Assembly (NCBI RefSeq): GCF_000621165.1
Contig: NZ_JHZA01000009.1
Span: 186,001-250,000 of the forward strand
Direction: 5' to 3'
Source of the DNA: Enterovibrio calviensis DSM 14347
GTDB lineage: Bacteria; Pseudomonadota; Gammaproteobacteria; Enterobacterales; Vibrionaceae
DNA: 64,000 nt
Shown here: positions 20,602 to 30,316 of the stretch, piece after piece
How the letters are laid out: the number at the start of each line of letters is the position of its first letter
How positions within the stretch are numbered: position 1 is the stretch's first letter
Notes under the pieces: generated by a model
Told to the model about the DNA's origin: nothing
Databases searched by the model: none
Seen by the model: the letters and a program-made list of their open reading frames with translations, nothing else
Made by a program: the position numbers and the translations under genes

Positions 20602-21245
20602 GATTCGCTCTCTTCTTTGGTGATCGGCGCTTTCGAACGCTCAATCAATTCTTGAGCTACGGCTTCTACCCCGTTCTTGCGCAATTGACCGCTCCATTCA
20701 CTCGCTTTCGTGTTCAGCATGCTGACACCTTCAACCTGAACATCAAAACCCTGCCATTCCTTAGTTTTGCGATTTTTACGCAATTTAAAATCTAAGCGAA
20801 TAGGTGGTCGGGATTTATCGACAATATCCACACGCACCGAGACAACTGAACGGTTTTTAGCGATATCCTTTGGCTGCTCTACTGTCACTTCCTGATCGGT
20901 GTATTGCGTCAGGATTTGTGCATAAGACATCACCAAGTAGTCATAAAATGCTTCGGTGAATAAATCACGTTCTTCTTTGCTCGCCTTTTTGGCTTGCGGC
21001 CCAAGTACATTCAACGCAGCGTAGCGCACATTGATATACGGCATTAACTCTTCTTTGACGACATCACGCAACAGTTCAGGATTTGCCTGATACGCGTCTT
21101 TATCATCTTTCAAGCGGCTGAACGCATTGTCAGCCACACCGTCGATCAAGGTGTAAGGATTAGTGGCATCAATTGTTCGCGCCATCACGGCACTCGTCGC
21201 CATCATACTGACAACCGCTAGCACCGCTGTGATCCATTTTTTCAT
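20598..21245 (-). CDS. mlaC: Periplasmic phospholipid-binding protein MlaC
   Basis: Soluble lipid shuttle between the outer membrane MlaA-porin complex and the inner membrane MlaFEDB. 215 residues: signal peptide (about 1-22, VMA|RT), then the Tol_Tol_Ttg2/MlaC domain with NPYTLIDGVADNAFSRLK near the N-terminus and LFTEAFYDYLVMSYAQILTQYTDQEV in the middle. Six bases after mlaD. The outer membrane partner mlaA is not in this window. Confidence 0.94.
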   Translation of the reverse strand: MKKWITAVLAVVSMMATSAVMARTIDATNPYTLIDGVADNAFSRLKDDKDAYQANPELLRDVVKEELMPYINVRYAALNVLGPQAKKASKEERDLFTEAFYDYLVMSYAQILTQYTDQEVTVEQPKDIAKNRSVVSVRVDIVDKSRPPIRLDFKLRKNRKTKEWQGFDVQVEGVSMLNTKASEWSGQLRKNGVEAVAQELIERSKAPITKEESES

Positions 21246-21251
21246 ACTTGA

Positions 21252-21728
21252 TTACTCCTTCGAATCCCCAACGCTATACAGGAATTGACCAATCAGATCT
21301 TCTAAGACCATTGCTGAACGTGTGTCTTCTAATAAATCACCGTCTTGCAGCAACTCAATGTCCTCATCAATAAAGCCAGGACGGATACCAATGTACTGCT
21401 CTCCCAGTAAACCGGATGTCAAAATGGAGGCCGAACTGGTTTCAGGGAAGTATCCGTATTGACGGTCGATTTCCATAATGACCGACGGCACGTAATCAGG
21501 CACAGTCAAGTTGATACTAGTAACACGACCGACAACCACGCCCCCGACTTTCACTGGCGAGCGAACTTTCAATCCGCCAATATTCTCGAACTGTGCCTCC
21601 AGACGATAATGATCGGTGCGAGAGAAACTCTTCACATCGGCCACTTGGAAGATCAACAGTAGAACCGCAACGAGCCCAACAATGACAAACGTGCCAACCC
21701 AGAATTCTGTTTTTCGATTTTGTTGCAT
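21252..21728 (-). CDS. mlaD: Phospholipid transport MCE protein MlaD
   Basis: Inner-membrane-anchored MCE protein that forms a hexameric ring through which lipids pass between MlaC and MlaE. 158 residues, membrane helix at about 9-27 (TFVIVGLVAVLLLIFQVAD), then one MCE domain (about 38-118) with GLKVRSPVKVGGVVVGRV and the LLGEQYIGIRPG loop, and a short helical tail. Shorter than the E. coli protein (183) only at the C-terminus. Four bases after mlaE. Confidence 0.94.
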   Translation of the reverse strand: MQQNRKTEFWVGTFVIVGLVAVLLLIFQVADVKSFSRTDHYRLEAQFENIGGLKVRSPVKVGGVVVGRVTSINLTVPDYVPSVIMEIDRQYGYFPETSSASILTSGLLGEQYIGIRPGFIDEDIELLQDGDLLEDTRSAMVLEDLIGQFLYSVGDSKE

Positions 21729-21732
21729 TTAG

Positions 21733-22515
21733 TTAGCTCCCAAACATCAGTGCTGTGAGGATAAAATCCAATCCCAACACTGCTAAAGACGAATGCACGA
21801 CAGTACGTGTTGTTGCTCGGCTGATCCCTTCTGACGTGGGGATAGCATCGTAGCCATTGAATAAGGCAATCCAGGTAACAGTAATGGCAAACACCAAACT
21901 CTTAATAAATGACTGCCCAATGTCATAACCCAGTTCGACCGATGACTGCATCACAGACCAGTAGCTTCCGTAATCAATCCCTTTCCAATCAACCCCAACG
22001 AGTTGACCACCCCAAATCCCGACAATCATAAAAATCATGGTCAGAAGCGGCATGGAGATCACGCCAGCCCAAAAGCGCGGTGCAACCACTCGACGCAGTG
22101 GGTCAACCGCCATCATTTCCAGACTCGACAGTTGCTCAGTGGTTTTCATCAACCCAATTTCAGCGGTTAACGCAGAACCTGCTCGGCCCGCAAATAACAG
22201 TGCCGTGACCACAGGACCAAGTTCACGTAGTAGAGACAACGCAACCATTTGGCCTAGGGAACTCTCAGCGCCAAAATCAGCAAGCACTAAGTAGCCTTGT
22301 AAACTCAGCACCATGCCAATAAACAAGCCCGAAACCATGATGATCGCAAGCGAACGTACGCCAACGGAATAAAGCTGGGTAACGAGCAATGGAAACATTT
22401 TTTTGGGCTGTGGCTTGCCAATCAACGCACCCAATAACACGAAGGTGGCGCGACCCATTGTTCGCGACACCGCCATCGTACGCGCACCCAGGTCTTGAAC
22501 TAGGTTAACAATCAC
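21733..22515 (-). CDS. mlaE: Phospholipid ABC transporter permease MlaE
   Basis: Membrane permease of MlaFEDB. 260 residues with five or six hydrophobic segments and the family motifs [40 protein letters not shown] (central, facing the ATPase) and [25 protein letters not shown]. Starts with GTG overlapping the mlaF stop by four bases (GTGA). Function: with MlaF it moves phospholipids between inner membrane and MlaD. Confidence 0.96.
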   Translation of the reverse strand: MIVNLVQDLGARTMAVSRTMGRATFVLLGALIGKPQPKKMFPLLVTQLYSVGVRSLAIIMVSGLFIGMVLSLQGYLVLADFGAESSLGQMVALSLLRELGPVVTALLFAGRAGSALTAEIGLMKTTEQLSSLEMMAVDPLRRVVAPRFWAGVISMPLLTMIFMIVGIWGGQLVGVDWKGIDYGSYWSVMQSSVELGYDIGQSFIKSLVFAITVTWIALFNGYDAIPTSEGISRATTRTVVHSSLAVLGLDFILTALMFGS

Positions 22516-23309
22516 GAAAATAACTCCTGTGTGATGTCTTGGGCTGGATACCTAAATGGCACAGGGCCATCGGCATCTCCTTTAAGAAATTGACTGACTC
22601 TAGGATCAGGATTGTCACGCAGTGATTGAGGAGAACCTGACGCAATGATCTTGCCATCGGTCAGCAGATAAACGTGATCAGCGATGCTCATTACTTCCGG
22701 CACATCGTGAGAAACAACGATGGCGGTCAGTCCTAATGCTTGGTTGAGGTTTCGAATCAAGGATACCAATACACCCATAGTGATCGGGTCCTGCCCCACA
22801 AACGGCTCATCAAACATAATCAGCTCGGGATCAAGCGCAATCGCTCTTGCTAAAGCGGCTCTTCTCGCCATGCCACCGGATAAGCTGCTTGGCATCAAAT
22901 CAGCAGCACCACGCAAGCCAACAGCTTCAAGTTTCAATAGCACAATGGTTTTGATTAAGGCTTCAGATAATTCGGTGTGCTCGCGCAAAGGAAAGGCAAC
23001 ATTATCAAACACCGTCATGTCGGTGAACAGTGCACCCGACTGAAAAAGCATACTCATGCGTTTGCGCACGTCATACAGTTTGCTGCGAGAAAGGGTGGGA
23101 ATATTGTGTCCAGCAAACTCGATAGTACCGCTATCAGGTGGCAGTTGGCCGCCAATCAAACGCAGTAACGTAGTTTTTCCAATTCCCGATGGCCCCATGA
23201 TGGCGGTCACTTTGCCAACAGGAACCGTCAAGCTCACGTCATCAAATATCAAGCGCTCTCCGCGAGAGAAACTCAGGCTATTGATTTCAACCAGATTATT
23301 TTTTGTCAT
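22512..23309 (-). CDS. mlaF: Phospholipid ABC transporter ATPase MlaF
   Basis: ATP-binding subunit of MlaFEDB. 265 residues: Walker A GPSGIGKT at 39-46, Q-loop LFQSGALF, signature [17 protein letters not shown], Walker [14 protein letters not shown] and H-loop VVSHD; all catalytic elements are intact. The C-terminal extension (about 240-265) is where MlaF swaps onto the neighbouring subunit in E. coli. First gene of mlaFEDCB-ibaG-murA, divergent from yrbG across a 401-base gap. Confidence 0.96.
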   Translation of the reverse strand: MTKNNLVEINSLSFSRGERLIFDDVSLTVPVGKVTAIMGPSGIGKTTLLRLIGGQLPPDSGTIEFAGHNIPTLSRSKLYDVRKRMSMLFQSGALFTDMTVFDNVAFPLREHTELSEALIKTIVLLKLEAVGLRGAADLMPSSLSGGMARRAALARAIALDPELIMFDEPFVGQDPITMGVLVSLIRNLNQALGLTAIVVSHDVPEVMSIADHVYLLTDGKIIASGSPQSLRDNPDPRVSQFLKGDADGPVPFRYPAQDITQELFS

Positions 23310-23710
23310 CGATGGCCTTTGATATTAACGTCCTTGAATGTTAAACGGTGGATCATAAGGGGATCGAAAGTGCAAAACAAGCAATTGAACAGTATTCATT
23401 TGCAATTTCTCAGTAAGAAAACTGTCAATTTCCTTGATAGCCTTTGTCTTCTTATATATGCACCTTATTGAACAGAGATCACTCAACCAGTTAGGGTAGA
23501 TAATTCCAGCACCAAACGCGTGATTTGGAACGCATTTTCAACCGTTTTTGTGATCTACAGTAGCTTAATAGAACCACGTATTCTTCTTCACTATCCTCTC
23601 AAGTCATAAACCAGTCGCAACTATCATGCCGTTTCCCTTCACATTTACTCAATTAGCAGTCAAAATTACTTTTTTGATTCTTCCGCTGTATCTCTATCAA
23701 AGGTAATAAA
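23310..23710. other. Intergenic region between mlaF and yrbG
   Basis: 401 bases between divergent operons. It holds a candidate mlaF promoter at 23352-23380 and a second TTGACA (minus, 23428-23423) without a good -10. On the plus side, TTGATA near 23432 is followed by TATATG at a short 15-base spacing, a poor promoter for yrbG. No open frame with a ribosome site and no terminator-like hairpin were seen, so a small RNA is not supported. Confidence 0.5.
23352..23380 (-). promoter_or_regulatory. Candidate promoter of mlaFEDCB-ibaG-murA
   Basis: Minus strand TTGTTT (23380-23375), 17-bp spacer, TATGAT (23357-23352). The start site would lie about 35 bases before the mlaF ATG. Confidence 0.5.
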
Positions 23711-24673
23711 ATGTTTGAAGCGACCGCCATTCTCGTCGTTGGCTTGTGTTTGTTGGTATGGAGTGCCGACCGACTTGTCTACGGTGCTGCCGCTCTAGCT
23801 CGTAATGTTGGGATCTCACCGCTTGTTATCGGTATGACCATTCTAGCGATGGGTAGTTCAGCCCCAGAAATGGTGGTATCGGCAACCGCTGCGTTGAGCG
23901 GCAAAACTGACACCGCTGTAGGTAACGTGCTCGGTTCAAACATTGCTAACATTGCACTTATCTTGGGTGTCACTGCGCTGATCAAACCGCTTGCGATAAG
24001 TTCAGGAATTCTTCGTCGCGAACTCCCACTGATGATGGGCGTTACCGTTATTGCTGGCGCAATGCTGTGGGACAATTACCTTGGCTTCTATGAAGGCATT
24101 ACGTTAGTGGTTCTATTTGTCCTCTTCCTCCTCATTATGATGAAGTTTGGTAAAGAGAGTGACAACGAAGACCCGATGCTAAACGAGCAAGAAGCTGAAA
24201 TTCCTAAAGGCGTCAGTAATATGTCTGCAGCCATTTGGGTCGTCATTGGCTTGGTGCTTCTGATTTTCAGTGCAGACATGGTCGTTGGTTCCGCCGTAAC
24301 AATTGCCAAATCCTTCGGCATGAGCGACTTAGTTATCGGCCTTACGATTGTGGCCATTGGCACAAGCCTTCCTGAACTCGCGGCATCCGTTGCGGGTGTT
24401 TTGAAAGGTGAAGACGATTTAGCGGTCGGTAACATTATCGGCTCAAACATCTTCAATATTTTGGCCGTCATGGGCATTCCCGCACTGCTTGCACCATCAA
24501 GCCTGAATCCTTTGGCGATGAGTCGCGATTTCTATGTCATGCTTGCGTTATCTGTTCTGCTTTTCTTGTTTGCTGCGGGTCGAAACCGAACCATCAAGCG
24601 CTGGGAAGGTATTGCACTGCTAGTCTGCTTTGTGGGCTACCAAGGCTTTCTATTCACTAACATCGCATCCTGA
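23711..24673 (+). CDS. yrbG: Calcium/sodium antiporter YrbG (CaCA family)
   Basis: Inner membrane cation exchanger of the CaCA superfamily. 320 residues with about ten membrane helices in two inverted halves; the paired alpha-repeat motifs are MAMGSSAPEMVVSATA in the first half (near 45-60) and AIGTSLPELAASVAG in the second, each followed by the AVGNxxGSNxxN motif. The ion-binding glutamates in SAPEM and SLPEL are present. First gene of the long kds-lpt-rpoN-pts operon; 11 bases separate it from kdsD. Physiological role in enterics is unsettled. Confidence 0.94.
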   Translation: MFEATAILVVGLCLLVWSADRLVYGAAALARNVGISPLVIGMTILAMGSSAPEMVVSATAALSGKTDTAVGNVLGSNIANIALILGVTALIKPLAISSGILRRELPLMMGVTVIAGAMLWDNYLGFYEGITLVVLFVLFLLIMMKFGKESDNEDPMLNEQEAEIPKGVSNMSAAIWVVIGLVLLIFSADMVVGSAVTIAKSFGMSDLVIGLTIVAIGTSLPELAASVAGVLKGEDDLAVGNIIGSNIFNILAVMGIPALLAPSSLNPLAMSRDFYVMLALSVLLFLFAAGRNRTIKRWEGIALLVCFVGYQGFLFTNIAS

Positions 24674-24684
24674 TCGGATTATCT

Positions 24685-25653
24685 ATGACTGACTTTGATT
24701 TTCGCCAGGCCGGCATTACAACGTTAAACATTGAACTTGATGCGATTGCTCAGCTTGAGCAATACATCAACCAAGATTTCGAGCAAGCATGCCAACTCAT
24801 CCAGCAAGCGACCGGAAAGGTCGTGGTGATGGGGATGGGGAAATCGGGTCACATTGGTAATAAGATTGCGGCGACGCTGGCTAGCACGGGCACGCCGTCG
24901 TTTTTTGTTCACCCCGGAGAAGCCAGTCACGGTGATTTAGGGATGATCGAGAAAGGCGATGTGGTCTTGGCCATTTCAAACTCAGGTGAAGCGTCTGAAA
25001 TCATCACCTTACTTCCCGTAGTCAAACGCCGCGGGATCACGCTGATCACCATGACAGGCAACCCATCATCGACCATGGCACGTCTAGCGCAGGTTAATCT
25101 GTGTATCAAAGTGCCAAAAGAAGCTTGCCCTATCGGACTTGCACCTACATCAAGTACAACAGCCACACTGGTCATGGGTGATGCGCTAGCTATCGCTCTC
25201 ATGCAGGCCAAGGGCTTCACCGCTGATGATTTTGCACTATCCCATCCAGGTGGCGCGTTAGGACGAAAATTACTACTGCGCATTTCCGATGTCATGCATT
25301 CAGGCGATAAGCTGCCAGTTGTCTCACCTGATGACACTGTTCGAGACGCATTGCTAGAGATCTCAGCGAAAGGACTAGGTATGGCAGCCATCGTCGAGCA
25401 TGATGGTACCTTGAGCGGTATCTTCACAGACGGTGATTTGCGTCGCCTACTCGACCAGCGCCTTGATCTACACACCACCCTAATTGGCGATGTCATGGGC
25501 AAGAACCCAACGTCCGTCAGTGCGGACTTGCTCGCGGCCGAAGGGCTAAAGCAAATGGAAGAAAGAAAAATCAACGGACTACTGGTCACAGAAGATTCAC
25601 GTCTTATCGGTGCACTCAACATGCATGATCTTCTTAAAGCAGGTGTTATGTAA
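24685..25653 (+). CDS. kdsD: Arabinose-5-phosphate isomerase KdsD
   Basis: Converts ribulose-5-phosphate to arabinose-5-phosphate, the first step of Kdo synthesis for LPS. 322 residues: SIS domain (about 40-180) with VVMGMGKSGHIGNKIAATLASTGTPSFFVHPGEASHGDLGM, including the active-site histidine region, then two CBS domains (about 205-262 and 270-322). The LSHPGGALGRKLL segment joins the two parts. Stop overlaps the kdsC start by one base. The product feeds KdsA (not in this window) and then KdsC, encoded next door. Confidence 0.97.
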   Translation: MTDFDFRQAGITTLNIELDAIAQLEQYINQDFEQACQLIQQATGKVVVMGMGKSGHIGNKIAATLASTGTPSFFVHPGEASHGDLGMIEKGDVVLAISNSGEASEIITLLPVVKRRGITLITMTGNPSSTMARLAQVNLCIKVPKEACPIGLAPTSSTTATLVMGDALAIALMQAKGFTADDFALSHPGGALGRKLLLRISDVMHSGDKLPVVSPDDTVRDALLEISAKGLGMAAIVEHDGTLSGIFTDGDLRRLLDQRLDLHTTLIGDVMGKNPTSVSADLLAAEGLKQMEERKINGLLVTEDSRLIGALNMHDLLKAGVM

Positions 25654-26204
25654 TGCAAACTGAAACGCTATATGGCCCAGTTCCTACTGAGATTGTCGAG
25701 CGATCGGCATCGGTGAAACTGCTTATCTGCGATGTAGATGGCGTGTTCTCTGATGGTCGCATCTACATGGGTAATGATGGCGAAGAACTAAAAGCTTTCC
25801 ACACTCGTGATGGCTATGGCATTAAGTCGCTGATGGCGGCCGGTGTCGAAATTGCCATCATCACTGGGCGTAAATCCGCTATCGTTGAGCGAAGAATGTC
25901 AGCGCTTGGCATCAATCACATCTATCAAGGTCAAGACGATAAAGCGTCGGCTTACCAAGACCTTGTGGCGAAATTGGGCATCCCTGCGGAACACACCGCG
26001 TATATTGGTGACGATCTCATTGATTGGGCGGTCATGTCTCAAGTCGGTGTATCCTTTTGCGTTCAAGATGGTCATCCACTACTTGCACAACGTGCAAGTT
26101 GGGTAACGCGCACACCAGGTGGCTATGGCGCAGTGCGAGAGGTCTGTGATCTGATTCTTGAGGCGCGTGGTGAACTCGATGCGCACAAAGGGCTTAGCAT
26201 ATGA
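25653..26204 (+). CDS. kdsC: Kdo-8-phosphate phosphatase KdsC
   Basis: HAD-superfamily phosphatase that releases Kdo from Kdo-8-phosphate. 183 residues with the C0-type HAD motifs: DVDGVFSDG (Asp27 nucleophile, Asp29 acid/base), TGRKSAIV (motif II Thr), KASAYQDL (Lys) and GDDLIDWAVM (motif III). Lacks a cap domain, as the tetrameric KdsC enzymes do. Overlaps kdsD by one base and lptC by four. Confidence 0.97.
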   Translation: MQTETLYGPVPTEIVERSASVKLLICDVDGVFSDGRIYMGNDGEELKAFHTRDGYGIKSLMAAGVEIAIITGRKSAIVERRMSALGINHIYQGQDDKASAYQDLVAKLGIPAEHTAYIGDDLIDWAVMSQVGVSFCVQDGHPLLAQRASWVTRTPGGYGAVREVCDLILEARGELDAHKGLSI

Positions 26205-26767
26205 CACTGCAACGTTTAGGTGTGGTGATCTTGCTTGCTGTGTGCGGTTATGCAGGCTATTACCTGCTCAACCAGCACTACTGGCAAGATGAAGTACAAA
26301 TTACACCTGATGCGGAAAAACCCCTGTTCACTGCAGAGAACGTCAAATCGACATCCTATACAGAACAAGGTATTCGCAGCTACACATTGGATTCAACACA
26401 TCTCGAGCATTATCAACAACTAGACGAAACCCACTTCAATGAACCCGTACTATGGACCTATAGTAACGGCACAGAAGAAGAATGGCGTATGAGTTCTGAG
26501 TTCGCCATTCTTGAGAATAACCATATTCTGGTGATGACAGGTCGTGTAAGGATCTTTAACCTGTTGCCAGATGCACAAATTAAAGTTGTCACTACTGAGA
26601 AACTTACCCTCGATCTTTCGTCTCGTGATTTCTGGTCAGACACAGAGACTGAAATCACAGGAACGGGATTACAAACTCGAGGCCTCAGGGCAAAAGGCAA
26701 TTTTGGCTCCCATCAGATGGAACTGATTGAACAAGTGAAGAGCAGGTATGAAACAAAAACGAACTAA
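26201..26767 (+). CDS. lptC: LPS export protein LptC
   Basis: Bitopic inner membrane protein that receives LPS from LptB2FG and hands it to LptA. 188 residues: membrane helix at about 5-23 (GVVILLAVCGYAGYYLL), then the periplasmic beta-jellyroll of the OstA/LptC type (about 50-175). Sequence conservation in the family is low and the call leans on topology, size and the kdsC-lptC-lptA-lptB order. Overlaps kdsC by four bases (ATGA) and lptA by 20. Confidence 0.94.
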   Translation: MTLQRLGVVILLAVCGYAGYYLLNQHYWQDEVQITPDAEKPLFTAENVKSTSYTEQGIRSYTLDSTHLEHYQQLDETHFNEPVLWTYSNGTEEEWRMSSEFAILENNHILVMTGRVRIFNLLPDAQIKVVTTEKLTLDLSSRDFWSDTETEITGTGLQTRGLRAKGNFGSHQMELIEQVKSRYETKTN

Positions 26768-27257
26768 ATTCTTTGCCATCTTGCTAATGCTGGTTTCAAG
26801 TAACGCACTAGCTTTGTCAACAGACGCTGAGCAGCCTATTTACATTGATTCTGACTCGCAAAATCTCGACATGACCACCAATACGGTTATTTTTACGGGG
26901 AATGTCTACCTACGTCAGGGCTCAATTCGCCTAAACGCAGATAAAGTGGTTGTCACTCGACCTTCGGGCGAAGAAGGCGCAGAGATCATCGACGCGTATG
27001 GCAAACCTGCGACGTTTGAGCAGACCATGGATGACGGCAAAAAGATCAACGGTGAAGCGTTTGATCTTCGCTACGAAACCATCAAAAGCTTTTTGACCAT
27101 GACAAATAAAGCGGTATTGACCCAAGAAGGCGGGAATCAGGTTGAAGGTCAGAAGATCACCTACAACATTGAGAAACAGCTTCTCGTTGCAGAAAGTGAT
27201 GAAAGCAGCCGAGTGACAACGGTTTTACAACCACAAACCAAACAAGATAAGAACTAA
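26748..27257 (+). CDS. lptA: LPS transport bridge protein LptA
   Basis: Periplasmic protein that polymerises into the beta-jellyroll bridge carrying LPS to the outer membrane LptDE complex. 169 residues: signal peptide (about 1-22, ALA|LS), then the OstA domain beginning EQPIYIDSDSQNLDMTTNTVIFTGNV with regular strand repeats (INADKVVV, GEAFDLRY, VEGQKITYNIEKQ). Its ATG lies inside lptC. In E. coli lptA has a sigma-E promoter within lptC/kdsC; I did not find a convincing match here. Confidence 0.95.
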   Translation: MKQKRTKFFAILLMLVSSNALALSTDAEQPIYIDSDSQNLDMTTNTVIFTGNVYLRQGSIRLNADKVVVTRPSGEEGAEIIDAYGKPATFEQTMDDGKKINGEAFDLRYETIKSFLTMTNKAVLTQEGGNQVEGQKITYNIEKQLLVAESDESSRVTTVLQPQTKQDKN

Positions 27258-27263
27258 CTCTGA

Positions 27264-27989
27264 ATGGCCATACTAACCGCTAAAAATCTCGCGAAAAGCT
27301 ACAACGGACGCAAAGTGGTCACTGACGTAAGCCTAGAAGTAAAGTCTGGTGAAATAGTCGGTCTACTCGGGCCAAATGGTGCAGGTAAAACCACCTCTTT
27401 CTACATGATCGTCGGTCTCGTCGCTCGCGATGAAGGTACCATTCAGATAGATGATTTGGATATCAGCATTCAACCCATGCATAACCGTTCTCGCATGGGT
27501 ATCGGCTACTTACCTCAAGAAGCGTCTATTTTCCGCAAGCTCAGTGTTTACGACAATCTAATGGCCGTACTTGAGACACGCTCTGACCTATCAAAAGAAG
27601 AGAAACAGGATAAAGCTGAGGACTTGCTCGACGAGTTCAACATTCAGCATATTCGCAACAACATGGGTATGTCATTGTCAGGTGGTGAGCGTCGACGTGT
27701 CGAAATTGCACGAGCGCTAGCCGCAAATCCAAAGTTTATTCTACTGGATGAACCGTTTGCCGGTGTTGACCCGATCTCGGTTATCGATATCAAGAAAATC
27801 ATTGAACATCTTCGCGATCGTGGTTTGGGAGTATTAATTACCGATCATAACGTTCGTGAAACACTCAGTGTCTGTGAGCACGCCTATATTGTGAGTCAAG
27901 GCCACTTGATTGCGCACGGTACTCCTGATGAAGTGCTCAACGATGAGCATGTAAAACGAGTCTATCTAGGCGACCAGTTCAGACTATAG
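27264..27989 (+). CDS. lptB: LPS export ABC transporter ATPase LptB
   Basis: Cytoplasmic ATPase of LptB2FGC. 241 residues, very close to the E. coli protein: Walker A GPNGAGKT at 36-43, Q-loop [14 protein letters not shown], signature [15 protein letters not shown], Walker [15 protein letters not shown]-loop [10 protein letters not shown] and the conserved C-terminal YLGDQF. The permeases lptF/lptG are usually elsewhere and are not in the window. Six bases after lptA; 75 bases before rpoN. Confidence 0.98.
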   Translation: MAILTAKNLAKSYNGRKVVTDVSLEVKSGEIVGLLGPNGAGKTTSFYMIVGLVARDEGTIQIDDLDISIQPMHNRSRMGIGYLPQEASIFRKLSVYDNLMAVLETRSDLSKEEKQDKAEDLLDEFNIQHIRNNMGMSLSGGERRRVEIARALAANPKFILLDEPFAGVDPISVIDIKKIIEHLRDRGLGVLITDHNVRETLSVCEHAYIVSQGHLIAHGTPDEVLNDEHVKRVYLGDQFRL

Positions 27990-28064
27990 TTATAAGAGTT
28001 CGGTTGGCGAACGACCAAATAGATACGCACTGACAAAATAATTAGGAAAGGTGCCAGAATCACT

Positions 28065-29540
28065 ATGAAACCCTCGCTTCAGCTAAAGCTTGGCCAACAA
28101 CTTGCGATGACGCCACAATTGCAGCAGGCAATCCGCCTTTTGCAATTGTCGACGCTCGATCTGCAACAAGAAATCCAGGAAGCGTTGGAAGCTAACCCTC
28201 TCCTAGAGCAGGATGAATCAACAGATAACGCTGATGGAGAGAGTGATCAGGCGTATGACGGTGATGACAACGTCAGTGCATCCGCTGAAAGCAAGCAAGA
28301 CACCTTAGACAGCTCTGATGCCATGGAGCAGCACGAGATGCCAGAAGATCTTCCCGTCGATACAACATGGGATGATATGTACAGCGCTAACACGGGCAGT
28401 ACCGGAATCGCGCTCGGTGATGATATTCCGGTGTATCAGGGAGAAACCACAGAAACCCTTTATGATTACCTGATGTGGCAAGTTCAGCTCACTCCGTTTA
28501 CGGAAGTCGACCTTGCCATTGCCACCGCCATCATTGATGCAGTCGATGACAAAGGGTATCTCACCGTCACCAGTGAAGACATTCTCGAAAGTATGGGTGC
28601 GGAAGACGATGACATTGAACTCGACGAAGTCGAAGCCGTCCTAAAACGCGTTCAGCAGTTTGACCCTCTCGGTGTTGCATCTCGCTCCTTACAAGAATGC
28701 TTGTTGATTCAACTCGCCGCATTTGCCGAAGATACGCCTTGGCTTGCCGAAGCGCGCATGGTGCTGAAAGAGCACATGAACTCGTTGGCGAATCGTGACT
28801 TCAGACAAATCATGAAAGAAAGCAAACTTCGTGAGCCTGAACTCAAAGAAGTCATGCAACTGATCCATACCCTTGAGCCTCGCCCTGGTAACCTCATTGT
28901 GACCAATGAGGCCGAATATGTGATTCCCGATGTGTCCGTGCTTAAAGATCGCGGAAAGTGGGTCGTCAACATCAACCCTGATAGCGTGCCACGTCTCAAG
29001 GTAAATCAACAATACGCCGCATTGACCAAGAACGGTTGTAGCGCAGCAGATAGCCAGTTTATCCGCAGCCATTTGCAAGACGCTAAGTGGCTAATAAAAA
29101 GCTTAGAAAGCCGAAATGAAACCTTACTAAAAGTTGCGCGTTGTATTGTCGAACATCAACAAGACTTTTTTGAATACGGCGAAGAAGCGATGAAGCCCAT
29201 GGTATTGAACGACATCGCTATGGCTGTGGAAATGCACGAATCGACAATATCTCGGGTTACCACCCAAAAATACATGCATACCCCACGGGGTATCTTTGAA
29301 CTGAAATACTTCTTCTCGAGCCATGTCAGCACAGACAATGGCGGTGAATGCAGCTCTACGGCAATTCGCGCTCTGGTCAAGAAGTTGGTTGCAGCCGAAA
29401 ATCAGGCTAAGCCACTCAGCGACAGCAAGATTGCCACACTGTTGGCGGAACAAGGGATTCAGGTAGCACGGCGAACCATCGCTAAATATCGAGAATCTCT
29501 GGGTATTTCCCCGTCAAATCAGCGTAAACGCCTCATTTAG
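28065..29540 (+). CDS. rpoN: RNA polymerase sigma-54 factor RpoN
   Basis: Alternative sigma factor needing enhancer-binding activators; in vibrios it governs flagella, nitrogen use and type VI secretion. 491 residues: region I activator-interacting segment ([31 protein letters not shown], about 6-36), acidic region II (about 45-120), core-binding domain, helix-turn-helix (about 370-395) and the RpoN box [14 protein letters not shown] near residue 470, which contacts the -24 element. Full length. Followed by hpf-ptsN-rapZ-npr, the usual order. Confidence 0.98.
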   Translation: MKPSLQLKLGQQLAMTPQLQQAIRLLQLSTLDLQQEIQEALEANPLLEQDESTDNADGESDQAYDGDDNVSASAESKQDTLDSSDAMEQHEMPEDLPVDTTWDDMYSANTGSTGIALGDDIPVYQGETTETLYDYLMWQVQLTPFTEVDLAIATAIIDAVDDKGYLTVTSEDILESMGAEDDDIELDEVEAVLKRVQQFDPLGVASRSLQECLLIQLAAFAEDTPWLAEARMVLKEHMNSLANRDFRQIMKESKLREPELKEVMQLIHTLEPRPGNLIVTNEAEYVIPDVSVLKDRGKWVVNINPDSVPRLKVNQQYAALTKNGCSAADSQFIRSHLQDAKWLIKSLESRNETLLKVARCIVEHQQDFFEYGEEAMKPMVLNDIAMAVEMHESTISRVTTQKYMHTPRGIFELKYFFSSHVSTDNGGECSSTAIRALVKKLVAAENQAKPLSDSKIATLLAEQGIQVARRTIAKYRESLGISPSNQRKRLI

Positions 29541-29565
29541 GCGTCCAATCAAAAGGAAGATGTTT

Positions 29566-29853
29566 ATGCAAATCAATCTCACCGGTCACCACGTAGAGAT
29601 CACCGACGCCCTTAGGGAATATGTGACAACCAAGTTTGATAAGCTGGAACGATTTTTTGATCACATCAATAACGTTCACGTCGTACTTAACGTCGAAAAA
29701 CTCCAACAGATTGCTGAAGCGACCCTGCATGTAAACAATGGCGAGATATTCGCAAAAGCAGATTCAGAGAACATGTACGCAGCCATCGACTCGCTGACAG
29801 ACAAGCTGATAAAGCAATTAAATAAACATAAAGAAAAGATGAATCACCATTAA
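29566..29853 (+). CDS. hpf: Ribosome hibernation-promoting factor HPF (short form)
   Basis: Binds the 30S decoding region in stationary phase and promotes 100S dimers. The second ATG (29566, MQINLTGHHVEITDALREYV) has AAGGA at a proper spacing of about 8 and gives 95 residues, the short-HPF length; the ATG at 29560 is too close to it. Single HPF/YfiA domain, with no long-form C-terminal dimerisation domain. Located between rpoN and ptsN as in E. coli, where it is sometimes called YhbH. Confidence 0.96.
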   Translation: MQINLTGHHVEITDALREYVTTKFDKLERFFDHINNVHVVLNVEKLQQIAEATLHVNNGEIFAKADSENMYAAIDSLTDKLIKQLNKHKEKMNHH

Positions 29854-29855
29854 TC

Positions 29856-30299
29856 ATGGAACTTAAAGAAGTACTCAATTTGGACTGCACCAAAAGTGCA
29901 GTCCTTTGTTCAAGTAAGAAACGTGCACTTGAACTTATCAGCGAACTCGCTGCGTCTAAATTGGATCAAAACCCACAGAAACTCTTTGAGTGCATGCTGG
30001 GCAGAGAGAAGATGGGAAGTACGGGTATAGGGAATGGGATAGCCATTCCCCATGGCCGTATTTTCAACAGCGACCATGCTGTCGGCGTATTAATCCAATG
30101 TGAAGAGCCCATTGAATTCGACGCCATTGACAACCAGCCTGTGGATTTGTTGTTTGCGCTTCTCGTCCCTGACGACCAGTGTAAAGAGCATTTAAAGACC
30201 TTGTCTCTGATTGCTCAAAAGCTGGGTGACAAGCAGGTCTGCCGTCAGTTACGTCATGCAAGCTCAGATCAAGAGCTTTACGACATCATCACTGGATAA
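29856..30299 (+). CDS. ptsN: Nitrogen PTS enzyme IIA PtsN (EIIANtr)
   Basis: Regulatory phosphocarrier accepting phosphate from NPr; in E. coli its dephospho form controls potassium uptake and sensor kinases. 147 residues in one EIIA type-2 domain. The phosphorylated histidine is His66 in [11 protein letters not shown]. Two bases after hpf. Its donor npr lies two genes downstream; the EINtr gene ptsP is not in the window. Confidence 0.96.
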   Translation: MELKEVLNLDCTKSAVLCSSKKRALELISELAASKLDQNPQKLFECMLGREKMGSTGIGNGIAIPHGRIFNSDHAVGVLIQCEEPIEFDAIDNQPVDLLFALLVPDDQCKEHLKTLSLIAQKLGDKQVCRQLRHASSDQELYDIITG

Positions 30300-30316
30300 C
30301 ACCACAGGGACACATC

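Noticed and set aside
23522-23560. Sigma-E-like GGAAC motif upstream of yrbG
   Set aside because: The -35 reads GGAACGC rather than GGAACTT and no TCxAA -10 follows at suitable spacing.
24927-25658. 243-codon frame antisense to kdsD
   Set aside because: It mirrors the codon bias of kdsD, is rich in Ser, Pro and Arg and has no ribosome site; a shadow frame.
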